DNA of 35,280 nucleotides, taken from positions 53,239 to 88,518 of the forward strand of contig KQ964453.1 of assembly GCA_001566745.1 (NCBI GenBank). The letters are read 5' to 3'. The notes beneath the pieces were generated by a model. It saw only the letters and a program-made list of their open reading frames with translations. It had not been told where the DNA came from and did no database searches. Within the stretch, counting starts at the first letter, position 1; the number at the start of each line of letters is the position of its first letter. Positions 1-9,810 of this stretch are shown piece after piece. A program made the position numbers and the translations under genes. Origin of the DNA: Conidiobolus coronatus NRRL 28638. Lineage: Eukaryota > Entomophthoromycota > Entomophthoromycetes > Entomophthorales > Conidiobolaceae.

Positions 1-2122
1 CATATTTATCATCAATAAAAACCAGACCCACGTGAGTTTATATCTATTGGCTGATTTTATTTTAACCAATAGTTTTACATCCCGGAATTCCGTAGTATTT
101 TACGAACAACGTAATAATATGCGAATAATTTGAGTATGCCGATATTATGGCTAATTTAGTAAATTTTTAAGTGCTTTGCCCTTATTCAGTTTTGATTCTA
201 TTTTAAACGCTAAGAATTAGCTCGAAGTGAACATATCTACACCGCTAAATCTTTAAGTCTCCAATTTATTCTAATTCTACTAGCCCCCGATCGCTCAAGT
301 ATTTTCATTTAAAGAAATATTTGATTATTATTGGCAAATAAAGGAATCAACAGAATTTTTAAAGGGCTTATTAAATGACCGTTATTTTTAGATTTATAGT
401 TTAATTGATAGATATTACCTAATTTAGAATTAAATGAAAAAATAGCCGATGAATAATAAAAACGCTCTGATTAAAAGCTAAAGAAATTCTACTTTATTAT
501 GATTTCATATAAAGCATAAAATAGTTATTCTAGATTATAGTAAATATGAATATATCTAAATAATTTAAATTAATTCACCTTAATTAATATAAAAAAGCTA
601 GATCAAGTTAAAGCCTAGAATTGAATTTAATATATTGCTATTTCCAAATTAGAACAGCCTATATACAAACAAGTAAAGATAAACTGTATATTATATAATT
701 ATACCATCATTATTAATAATTAATAAAACATCTATTAAATGTATTTATGAGCTAAATTTAATATGTAAATAGCAAAGATTGAGTTTTGATAGAAAAGTTT
801 TTGTAGAAACCCTGAAGATTTAAGAGTTTCTTCAGAATTGAATGAGCTATTTTAGCGAGAGATAATTCTTGAAACAAGCTAACATAGCAGTATCGTATTT
901 TGAATATATTAGAAACTATTTAAAATCTAGTAACTGCATCATTATTCAGATTAAATCACTATTGAATGATGTTGAATAAAATAATATTTTTTTAATTTAT
1001 GATATTACATAATAAATTTGGTTTTAAAATCGGGATCTCGCTTAAATATTAAATGTGTAAATTAAATTGAATTTTTCTGTTTTGTTTAAATGAGAACGTA
1101 TTGCTATTTTAGAATTTTATATGATTTATTTACTGTAGCGACTATTTTACCGTTCAAAGAATTTTCATATATAGTTAAGAAATAATATCTTGATTTAGAT
1201 TTAAATAACAATAATATTGCAGATATTGTTGATTTAAGTCAATTTAAGTCAAGACTTTTTGAACAGGATAATATCAAATATGACCTAAAGAGAGCACTGG
1301 TTTTACTTATTTAGCACGTTTTATTCACTCTGCCCTGATTTTTAAATAATATAAAGCTTTCATTATATTAATAATATTTAATATTAGTTTAACCATTTTC
1401 GGAAATAAAAACAGTCCAATATTTGCCATTATTGAGAATGCTATAGGGTTGCTTACAAACAGATTAACACGCAGGTTTTTCTCATAGTCTTCTTCAGAAT
1501 TTCTTGATTAACAGTTTAAAAAACTATAATTATCTTTGTACTAAAATGTTTGATTAATGTCTTGAGTGAATAATGTCCATATTTTTGTATACTGCCAGCC
1601 ATGATATACTTGTTATTTTATCCAATCAAAAATATTCATTTTATTGGGTAAAATGCAAGCTTTGTGACTTAAATGTTTAGATGTTATAATCTTATATCGT
1701 GGCCTAAATACTTTCTGTTTAATAAGATGCAGGCTTAGTAGTTTATGAGGGCTTGGCTTAAAGTTTTTAACAATTTTAATAAATCGGTAGTTTCCTTACT
1801 TAGATATTCCTTATTAAATCATGTAAATATCCTTATATTAGATAGTTATATATGAATTATATCTATATTATAAGCTAAGATTTATTAGAGTGTAATTAAA
1901 TTATAATGCAGATACTTGCCATGTTATCAGGAGAACAAGAAAGCTGAATTTTTGGCATAATTTTAAAATCCCGCTTTAACAATGTTTGTTAGTCCGATTT
2001 TTTTCCAAATTTAGAAATTTAAATTCAAATTAATAAAATTCAATCCTAAATTTAACCCAAGATTACCCAGTTGAAATTTATGTTGGGTATTTGGCGAAAA
2101 GTCGAATGAGTTGGATTAACTT

Positions 2123-2170
2123 GTGGTAAACCACCGAGCCGATATGGTGGAAATTCGATGTGTGGTTAAA
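2123..2170 (+). promoter_or_regulatory. GTGGT repeat cluster, possible operator
   Basis: A near-perfect palindrome, GTGGTAAACCAC (2123-2134), is followed by TGGTGG (2145-2150) and TGTGGTTAAA (2161-2170). It lies about 90-130 bases before a TATA box and 235-280 before the ABC transporter start codon. Zinc-cluster and C2H2 activators often bind such paired short motifs, but no named factor can be assigned from the sequence. Confidence 0.35.
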
Positions 2171-2255
2171 CTTAGATCTGCTATTAATTATATCAGAGGT
2201 AATATTCTCAAGCCATATGATTTTAATACTGGATCCATTTACAAGTTGAAAAAAG

Positions 2256-2263
2256 TATAAATA
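2256..2263 (+). promoter_or_regulatory. TATA box of the ABC transporter gene
   Basis: TATAAATA lies 142 bases upstream of the ATG at 2405. The same octamer occurs on the minus strand before the GH15 gene (11986-11993), which supports its use as a core promoter element here. Confidence 0.55.
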
Positions 2264-2404
2264 CCGCTTTGTAGATGAAGTGAAGTGAATAGTGATTGTA
2301 TTAATAGTTTCGAGTGTCCTCTGTTTATTTATTAACTCGTTTATTTATTGTTTATAACTAACTCGTCTATTTAATTTAATTAATTTATTTTTGTCACTAA
2401 AAAT

Positions 2405-5400
2405 ATGGCAAACGAAAAAACATCCAAAGATACAAAAGGAAAGGATGCAGGTAAAACTGAAGATAAGCCTAGCGTCTCCTGGCTTAAATTATATACATAT
2501 GCTACAGTATTAGACTGGTTCGCATTGTTCATTGGTGCCATCTGTGCTGCCGCTTCTGGTGCTGCTTTACCCTTATTAGCTGTCATTATGGGTGACGTTG
2601 TTACTACCCTCGCCTTGTTCGTTCAACATAAATCAACTAGTGAAGATCTTATGGATGCTATTAGTAGCTCAGCACTCTATTTCATTTATCTCGCTATCGG
2701 TGTTTTCCTTACTACTTATATTTTCATGGCTCTTTACAAGGGTGTTGGTGAAAAATTAACATATATCATGCGTCATAGTTACTTGGTTGGTGTATTGAGA
2801 CAAGAAATGGCTTGGTCTGATGCCTATGGTGCCGGTCAAGTTGCCACTAGCATTACTACCAATTGTGATCTCGTTCAGGATGGTATCTCAGAAAAGGTTG
2901 CTTTAATTGTTCACGATCTCGCTACTTTCATTTCAGGGTTTATTATCGCTTTCGTTAAAAACTGGAAATTGACTCTTGTTACAATGTGTATTGTACCTAT
3001 CATTGTTGTCATCGTAGCTCTTCTTAACAAATTCATGGTTAGATATTCCACCGCTTCTTTAGACGAATATGCCAACGCTGGTACCTTAGCTGAAGAATCT
3101 ATTTCTAGCATCCGTACATTGATTGCTTTCAACCAAAAGAACAAGATTTTAAAGAGATATCAAGAAATTCTCAAAAAAGCCGAAGCTTACGGTTTAAAGA
3201 AGTCCATTTCTTTGGGTATTGCTTTAGCCGGTATTTTCTCTACTATTTACCTTGGTTATTCTCTTGCTTTCTGGTTTGGTGGTAGATTAATCAGTTGGGG
3301 TGAAGCTGACTCTGGTAAAATTGTCAATGTATTCATGGCTATTTTAATTGGTACTTTCTGTCTTGCCAATGTTGCTCCTAACTTCCAAGCTATTCTTCTT
3401 GCTAGAGGTGCTGCCTATAAGCTCTTTGAAGCTATTGATCGTGTTCCTGTTATCGACTCCTCATCTGATGCTGGTCTTAAGCCCTCCGGTGTTACTGGTG
3501 ATATCGAATTCCGCAATATTAACTTCCGTTACCCTACTCGTATGGACGTCCCTATCTTTGATGACTATAGTTTAAAGGTAGATGCTGGTACTACCGTCGC
3601 TTTAGTTGGTATGAGTGGTTCAGGTAAATCCACCACCATTCAATTACTTGAACGTTTCTACGATCCTATCAAGGGTCAAGTTCTTCTTGATGGTATCGAT
3701 ACTAAAGAATTAAATCTTAAATGGTTACGTCGTCAATTGGGTTTAGTCTCTCAAGAACCCGTTTTATTCTCTGGTACTATCTTCACTAATGTTGCTGCTG
3801 GTTTAATTGGTACTCCTTTAGAATTTGCTGATATTGAAAAGCAAAAGGAAGCTATCATTGAAGCTTGTAAAATGGCCAATGCCCACGATTTCATCGCTGC
3901 TCTTCCTAAGCAATACGACACTGATGTAGGTGAAAGAGGTTTCTTATTATCTGGTGGTCAAAAGCAACGTGTTGCTATTGCCCGTGCTATTGTTAAGGAC
4001 CCTAAGATCTTGTTACTCGATGAAGCTACCTCTGCTTTAGATTCCAAGTCTGAACATATTGTCCAAGATGCTTTAGATCGTGCTGCTAAGGGACGTACTA
4101 CCATTGTTATTGCTCACAGATTAGCTACTATTAAGAATGCTGATAAAATCGTTGTTATGGATCGTGGTACTATTGTCGAAATGGGTAACCATCATGAATT
4201 AATGCAACTTGAAGGTGGTGTATATCGCAAATTAGTTGATATTCAAAACGTCAAGCAAGCTCAAATTGGTCAAGTCTCTGAAAAAGATCAGTTCCAAGCT
4301 GAAGATATCGATGGCGACGATCTTGAAATGAGAGATGCTGTAGTTGAAGGTGATAACGGTGAAATTTCTATTGTTAAGATTCCCACCAAGAGATCAATCG
4401 CCTCTGCTAGACTTACTAGAACTAAATCTGTTCATGTTAACCCCACTGCTGAAGAATATAAAAACTTATCCATTACCTACCTTGCTCGCCGTGTCTTTTC
4501 TCTTAACAAGACTGAATGGAAGCAACTTATTTTTGGTATCATTGGTGCTTGTGGTCAAGGTTGTATTTTCCCTTGTTTCGCTATTATCTTCTCTGGTATG
4601 TTACAAGCTTTCAACCAGCCAGATCCTGCTCAAAGAACTTCTGATATTAACTACTGGGCCTGTATGTTTATCGTCATTGCTGTCTGCATGGGTATTGGTA
4701 ACTTTTTACAAACTGCTGGTTTTGGATGTTCCGCAGAAATTTTGACTGCTAGATTAAGATATATGTCTTTCGAATCTATGCTTAAGCAAGAAATTGGTTG
4801 GTTTGACAAAGATGAAAACTCCACTGGTGTTTTGACTTCTAGACTCTCTAAGGAAGCTCAAGATATTCAAGGTCTTTCTGGTATTACTCTTGGTACTATT
4901 CTCCAGACTACTGTAAATCTTGGTTTAAGTTGTATTGTCAGTTTAGCTTATGGATGGAAGCTTGCTTTAGTAGTTATTGCCTGTATTCCTATTATCATGA
5001 CTGCTGGTTATATCAACGTTGTTGTAATTCATAAGAACAATGCTGAAAACCAATCTTCATATGCTAAATCTGCTGAAATGGCTTGTGAAGCCACTAATGC
5101 TCTCCGTACTGTCGCTGCTCTCACCAAAGAAAAGGCCGTTACTGATGAATATGCAAGACAACTTCTTCCTCCTCTTCGTGCCGGTTACAAGAATGCTTAC
5201 TTCTCAACCATTGCTTTCGCTGCTGCTCAATCCATTAACTTCTTAGTCAATGCTCTTGCTTTCTGGTATGGTGGTAAATTAGTCTCCACCCGCGAATATG
5301 ATATGCAACAAATGTTCACTGTTTTCATGGCTGTTGTTGTTGGTGCTTCTAACGCTTCTCGTGTCTTCGCTTTCTCTCCTGATATGAGCAAAGCTAAGGA

Positions 5401-6244
5401 ATCTGCTGAAAAATTGTTTGCTAGTCTTGAACGTAAACCTTTGATTGATTCTGAAGAATCTGCTCCTGGTAAGCGTGTCAACAACATTGAAGGTCACATT
5501 GCTTTCGAAAAGGTCCACTTCAACTACCCTACTCGTCCTCATGCCAAGGTTCTTAGAGGTCTTAACTTAGAAATCAAGCCTGGTCAATATGTTGCTTTAG
5601 TCGGTCCCTCTGGTTGTGGTAAATCTACTACTATTGGTTTAGTCGAACGTTTCTATGATATTTTGTCTGGATCTGTCAAGATTGATGGTGTTGATGTTCG
5701 TGAATACAACTTACCTTCTTTAAGAGATCACATTGCTCTTGTCGGTCAAGAACCCAACCTTTACGACATGACTATTCGTGAAAACATCTTATTCGGTTCC
5801 AAGTCTTTCGATAACCCTCCTACTCAAGCTCAAGTTGAACAAGCCGCTAAGGATGCCAACATTCATGACTTCATTATGAGTTTACCTCAAGGTTATGATA
5901 CTGGTCTCGGTGGTAAAGGTGCTTCTCTCTCTGGTGGTCAAAAGCAACGTATTGCTATTGCCCGTGCTTTAGTCAGAAACCCTAAGATCTTGTTACTTGA
6001 TGAAGCCTCATCTGCTCTTGATGCTGAATCTGAAGCTGTTGTTCAAGCTGCCTTAGATTCTGCCGCTAAGGGTCGTACTACTATTTCTATTGCCCATCGT
6101 CTCTCTACTATTCAAAAAGCTGATCGTATCTATGTCTTCCAAGATGGTGTCATCCTTGAAGAAGGTACTCATGACGAATTGATGAATGCCAGCGGCTTAT
6201 ATGCTGAAATGGCTTCTCAACAAGTCTTAGACAAGAACAAATAA
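2405..6244 (+). CDS. Full-size ABCB (P-glycoprotein/MDR-type) ABC exporter
   Basis: A 1279-residue, intronless ATP-driven exporter of the MDR/P-glycoprotein subfamily with TMD1-NBD1-TMD2-NBD2 order. TMD1 spans about residues 35-345 and TMD2 about 705-1000. NBD1 has Walker A GMSGSGKST (402-410), signature LSGGQ (515-519), Walker B ILLLDE (535-540) and H-loop IAHRLAT. NBD2 has GPSGCGKST (1067-1075), LSGGQ (1175-1179), ILLLDE (1195-1200) and IAHRLST. Both ATP sites therefore look canonical, with no degenerate half. The linker (about 625-700) is acidic and then basic and serine-rich, a typical place for kinase control (inference). Fungal relatives export drugs, lipids or mating peptides; the substrate cannot be told from sequence. 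Codon use is strongly biased to GGT, GCT, CGT and ACT, suggesting high expression. The start is the first ATG after a TATA box, and the stop is TAA. Confidence 0.95.
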   Translation: MANEKTSKDTKGKDAGKTEDKPSVSWLKLYTYATVLDWFALFIGAICAAASGAALPLLAVIMGDVVTTLALFVQHKSTSEDLMDAISSSALYFIYLAIGVFLTTYIFMALYKGVGEKLTYIMRHSYLVGVLRQEMAWSDAYGAGQVATSITTNCDLVQDGISEKVALIVHDLATFISGFIIAFVKNWKLTLVTMCIVPIIVVIVALLNKFMVRYSTASLDEYANAGTLAEESISSIRTLIAFNQKNKILKRYQEILKKAEAYGLKKSISLGIALAGIFSTIYLGYSLAFWFGGRLISWGEADSGKIVNVFMAILIGTFCLANVAPNFQAILLARGAAYKLFEAIDRVPVIDSSSDAGLKPSGVTGDIEFRNINFRYPTRMDVPIFDDYSLKVDAGTTVALVGMSGSGKSTTIQLLERFYDPIKGQVLLDGIDTKELNLKWLRRQLGLVSQEPVLFSGTIFTNVAAGLIGTPLEFADIEKQKEAIIEACKMANAHDFIAALPKQYDTDVGERGFLLSGGQKQRVAIARAIVKDPKILLLDEATSALDSKSEHIVQDALDRAAKGRTTIVIAHRLATIKNADKIVVMDRGTIVEMGNHHELMQLEGGVYRKLVDIQNVKQAQIGQVSEKDQFQAEDIDGDDLEMRDAVVEGDNGEISIVKIPTKRSIASARLTRTKSVHVNPTAEEYKNLSITYLARRVFSLNKTEWKQLIFGIIGACGQGCIFPCFAIIFSGMLQAFNQPDPAQRTSDINYWACMFIVIAVCMGIGNFLQTAGFGCSAEILTARLRYMSFESMLKQEIGWFDKDENSTGVLTSRLSKEAQDIQGLSGITLGTILQTTVNLGLSCIVSLAYGWKLALVVIACIPIIMTAGYINVVVIHKNNAENQSSYAKSAEMACEATNALRTVAALTKEKAVTDEYARQLLPPLRAGYKNAYFSTIAFAAAQSINFLVNALAFWYGGKLVSTREYDMQQMFTVFMAVVVGASNASRVFAFSPDMSKAKESAEKLFASLERKPLIDSEESAPGKRVNNIEGHIAFEKVHFNYPTRPHAKVLRGLNLEIKPGQYVALVGPSGCGKSTTIGLVERFYDILSGSVKIDGVDVREYNLPSLRDHIALVGQEPNLYDMTIRENILFGSKSFDNPPTQAQVEQAAKDANIHDFIMSLPQGYDTGLGGKGASLSGGQKQRIAIARALVRNPKILLLDEASSALDAESEAVVQAALDSAAKGRTTISIAHRLSTIQKADRIYVFQDGVILEEGTHDELMNASGLYAEMASQQVLDKNK

Positions 6245-7560
6245 TCCATTCGTAAGCTTGGACTTGCATTCTAAAATTTATATTAACGTTTTCATGTATT
6301 AATCTTTTCTTTATCAAAATTTCTAATTAATATAATAAATATATTATACAAAATAATTTTTATTGATATCTTGAAATTATGATTATTTTTATTCATATCA
6401 CTTTTAGGTTAAAGTTTATTCCAAATTAATTATAACAAAAATTTATTTTTATAAAGCTATATTAATTTGATAAGTATCAGAAATTATTAAAAAATAAAAT
6501 TAGTTAAGATAGAAATGTTAAACTAATATCCATCAGTATGCTGAGGTTTTGTTTTTTAAATTCTCTTTTCATTATATAAATAGTAGCGTTAGAGCTTTGG
6601 GTGTGATATTAAAAAGGGTAATTGTATTACCCAAAAATAGCAAATTGTGTAAATAAGGTTATTTGTTTAAATAATTCTTACTCAAGTTATTTCAAATCAA
6701 AATTCTAGCAAATATCGATCCGTAAAATTTTAATATACCTCATGATATATTATTCTTAATTATAGATTTTAAACTGCTTTATTAATATTCTAATTCTCAT
6801 TTGTGTATACAAGTGAGCAACTATAAATCTAGAATGTTATAATTTAATAAAACTTTGGACTTAAAGTTAACAATTGTCACATATTGTAAATATATATATA
6901 TTTTTATCAATATACACCCATACTATTGAAAGCAAAGTTTTTAGCTGGTTATTGAAATATGTTTATTTTTTCGCAAGTCTGTAAATATTTGTGAGTATAT
7001 CAATTTTAAAAATATATTAGATAATATTATATGTACTAGCCAAATTAAGTACCAGTATATAAAAATATACTTTAGATTTTGTAACAATTAAATAATATAC
7101 AATAAAAATTAGTTAATATAATAGAATAGTAAACTAATAATGTTGGTAGTTTATTAGAGTTTAAAGTTTCAGGTTTACTAAAAAGCATATTTATATGTAT
7201 TTGAATGATATTAGTATAAAATGTATAATTATTCTTTTTCTTAATATTATATAACACATTCAAGCAAATTATTGATCAGCATTTCTATTTTAAAAGCGTT
7301 ACATAGTCTTATACAAATTAAATATTTTATATGTTGAAAAATAATATTACGAGATTCTAGCAAGTCAATCTATATATAATTCAGCAAGATTTATAAAAAC
7401 TTGACAGCGTTTAGTAATATTTTTGCATTTTACTTCTAGCTATGAATAGTATAATAGGCTTCAAGAGTAACTATACGATTTTGAAGTAGCTCATTTCCAA
7501 ACATAGGCCTCCGATAAAAATCTTTAATCTTATTATTCTCAATTATGATTTTTTCAGTAC
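6245..7560. other. AT-rich intergenic spacer
   Basis: Very AT-rich DNA downstream of the ABC transporter. No exon, tRNA or clear repeat was found; short open frames here are chance runs in low-complexity sequence. Confidence 0.6.
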
Positions 7561-8023
7561 AAGTATAACTTTATTGAGGTTAGCAGTTGAAAGAGAGGAT
7601 AAATGGAATAACCTTTTCATATAAGTGCTAAAATTAAGCAAATTCAGGATTTTCACTATTATTGATATAAACTTTGAGAGGGAACTGTATTCGGTACCTT
7701 GAATATCGTAGAAAATCAAAGAAGAAAAAGTGACCCAGAGAAGGATTTGATGAGCACTTTTTGAGATAATCCAGAATGGAAGATTCAGGAAATAAGATTG
7801 CCGAAATATTTCTTACCTCAAACAAAAGCGAAAGTCAAGAAAGTATTTAACTATCTTTCTTTAGGTCCTACAAGGAATCAGTGTCATATAGTTCATCGCC
7901 TGCCTGACTTAAATGAGGCAAGAACACTATTAGGAACTTCTTGAAGATATTGAACCTTGGCGAAATCAAACTATTCAACACGGTAATTTGGTTATGATGT
8001 CCACTAGTGAGAGAGCTGTATAG
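7561..8023 (+). pseudogene. Possible decayed coding relic, family unknown
   Basis: This stretch is less AT-rich than its flanks and reads as protein-like in pieces. One frame is open at 7681-7761, has TGA at 7762-7764, then is open for 59 codons (7765-7941) to TGA at 7942-7944. A neighbouring frame from 7934 continues as a protein-like run to TAG at 8021-8023. The 59-codon piece has mixed composition (for example IVHRLPDLNEARTLLG), unlike chance frames in this AT-rich DNA. Several in-frame stops and a frame change point to a dead gene or transposon fragment. I do not recognise the family. The minus strand is also fairly open, so this could be coincidence. Confidence 0.3.
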
Positions 8024-8053
8024 CAATATAATAAAATTTAAAAAATAAACTCC

Positions 8054-8124
8054 TCTCCGACTGGGAATTGAACCCAGGTCACCCGCGTGACAGGCGGGTA
8101 TACTCACCACTATACTATCGAAGA
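8054..8124 (-). tRNA. tRNA-Asp (GTC)
   Basis: A 71-nt intronless tRNA. The acceptor stem TCTTCGA pairs with TCGGAGA (one G-U pair). The anticodon loop CTGTCAC sits in a CCCGC/GCGGG stem and gives anticodon GTC. The T-arm is CTGGG-TTCAATT-CCCAG. On the minus strand a run of six T follows the gene, as expected for a Pol III stop. Confidence 0.96.
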
Positions 8125-8624
8125 TTAATAACGAATATTATTTTTAATTTAATAATAGATATTTTTGTCTTGATTTTATTGCTTATTTCTTATTATTTAT
8201 ATACCCACATTGTTTACTTTTATCTCCTATTCTTTTATATATTTTTCGATTTTCGATTCAATCTTTATTTCATATTATCTTTTACTACTTATTTTTTATT
8301 TTCTTTCTTTTCATTAATTTTCTTAATATCATTTATTTTTATTTAATACATTTAATCTATACAATGCATATAATATACAATCTTTAATGTAATTCTTAAA
8401 AATATATTCTAAATATACTTAACATATATAAATTCCGTATTTATATGAAACTGATTATACAAATCTTGAGTTGATTGTATATTATTACTTGTATCTTATT
8501 CAGTTAATATTTTTTGCCTTATTTTATCCCATAATTTTATTATGATTTAATATCATTCAAAATTACTCATTAATATTGCGATTAATCATTGATAAAAGTT
8601 CAATAATCCAAAAAATATAAAAAA
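8125..8624. other. AT-rich intergenic spacer
   Basis: Pyrimidine- and AT-rich spacer between tRNA-Asp and the complex I subunit gene. It must hold the promoter of the latter, but no clear motif was seen. The open frame through it is low-complexity and overlaps the tRNA. Confidence 0.6.
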
Positions 8625-9083
8625 ATGTTACCTGTTTTACGCGCTTGCGCCAGATTATCTCCTAGAGCTACTAGATTAAATTTAATTAAGAGAGGTGGTG
8701 GTGAACACCCTATTAACGAACCTGGAGGTTATTTATTCGGTGAAAAAGTAATTTAAAATTGAGAATTTAATATTAAATTATTAATTATAAAAATTTATTT
8801 AGCCTTTAGCCGCTGGTGAAAAGCGTGTTAAGGAAGATTGGGAAACTATTTGGGTTTGGGGCTGGTCAGCCTTTTTCGTTATTGGTGCCGTTGGTTGGAT
8901 TTATAAGCCTGATAACAGGTAATTTAAATTGTAAAATTATATATAAAATTAAACTAACATCTAATTAGTCTCTCCACCTGGGCTTATAACGAAGCCAAGC
9001 GTCGCTTAGAAGCCGACGGTGTTAACTTGGACTACGAAAAGACTCCTATCTGTACCGATTACCTTCCTAAGCCCAAAGCTTAA
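8625..9083 (+). CDS. NDUFB11: NADH:ubiquinone oxidoreductase ESSS/NDUFB11-like subunit
   Basis: Three exons (8625-8747, 8803-8918, 8969-9083) encode 117 residues; the introns are 55 and 50 nt, GT-AG, phases 0 and 2. The N-terminus is rich in Arg and Leu with no acidic residue for about 25 positions, as in a mitochondrial presequence. One membrane helix follows at about residues 58-75, starting WVWGWSAFF and ending in YKPD. A soluble tail ends in CTDYLPKPKA. Length, a single helix after a W-rich segment and the YKP exit match the ESSS (NDUFB11) accessory subunit of the complex I membrane arm. The family call comes from recalled features, not a search. A complex I subunit implies a standard respiratory chain. 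Confidence 0.72.
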
Positions 9084-9810
9084 ACAATTAATCTTTTAAC
9101 CTAAAAAAAGCAAATTTCTTATTAAATCCAATCTTTTTTAAATCAGAAAATTTTTAATTTAAATTTTTCTAATATTTTTGTAGCTTAAAACCTAATTTTT
9201 ATTATTATTACAGTGATAAGTTAAGAAGTCATTATAATTATATGATATATTTTAGAGTAGCATATTATTAACGTATTTTGTTCAACTTTTAACCAGTATT
9301 AATTTACTAGATATTTTATACCTTTTTATCTAATAAATCTAATAACAAGCAGTAACATACCAATTGCTGATACTGCTTTTGGATTATGAACTTTACAAAA
9401 ATACTCTTATTTAGATTTTGATAATATAGATAAGATCTAATCAAATCTAACAAATTTTGATCACAACTGTATTTGAATATTACGATTATGAGATTATCTA
9501 TTAAAATTAATTATAAAATGACTGTAAAAATTTGTATACTAGTTTTATTGGCTGTATATACTGACTTAGCTGTGATATCTTCAATTATATAAAATATATA
9601 ACTTAGAAGCTTATCATTATGCAAAAAATAGATCAAAGTTTTGCTAGTAAAATTAAAATTTGGCAATTTTGAAATAATACTTATTTTTAAATATTTATGA
9701 GCTATCATTAAAAAAGAGTATATGAATCGTTACATAAAATAAATATAGCCTTAAGTTATATTATAATAGCAAATTTTATTTAAAAAATAACAAAAATAGC
9801 TTAATAGATC
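9084..9810. other. AT-rich spacer between convergent genes
   Basis: 3' flanks of the complex I subunit (+) and GH15 (-) genes. AT-rich; no gene or repeat identified. A short minus-strand open frame at 9511-9708 is low-complexity and not supported. Confidence 0.6.

Larger units (their letters stand above)
1..2404. other. AT-rich intergenic region upstream of the ABC transporter
   Basis: No convincing exon was seen on either strand. The left edge holds an E-box palindrome CACGTG (29-34) and an inverted pair CTATTGG (44-50) / CCAATAG (66-72). These would suit the promoter of a leftward gene lying off the window; that is inference. The last 300 bases hold a repeated GTGGT motif and a TATA box, listed separately. 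Confidence 0.6.

Noticed and set aside
4344-5542. Several 70-130 codon frames inside the ABC transporter
   Set aside because: They are alternate-frame shadows of a highly biased 1279-codon gene, Leu/Ser-rich and without family features.
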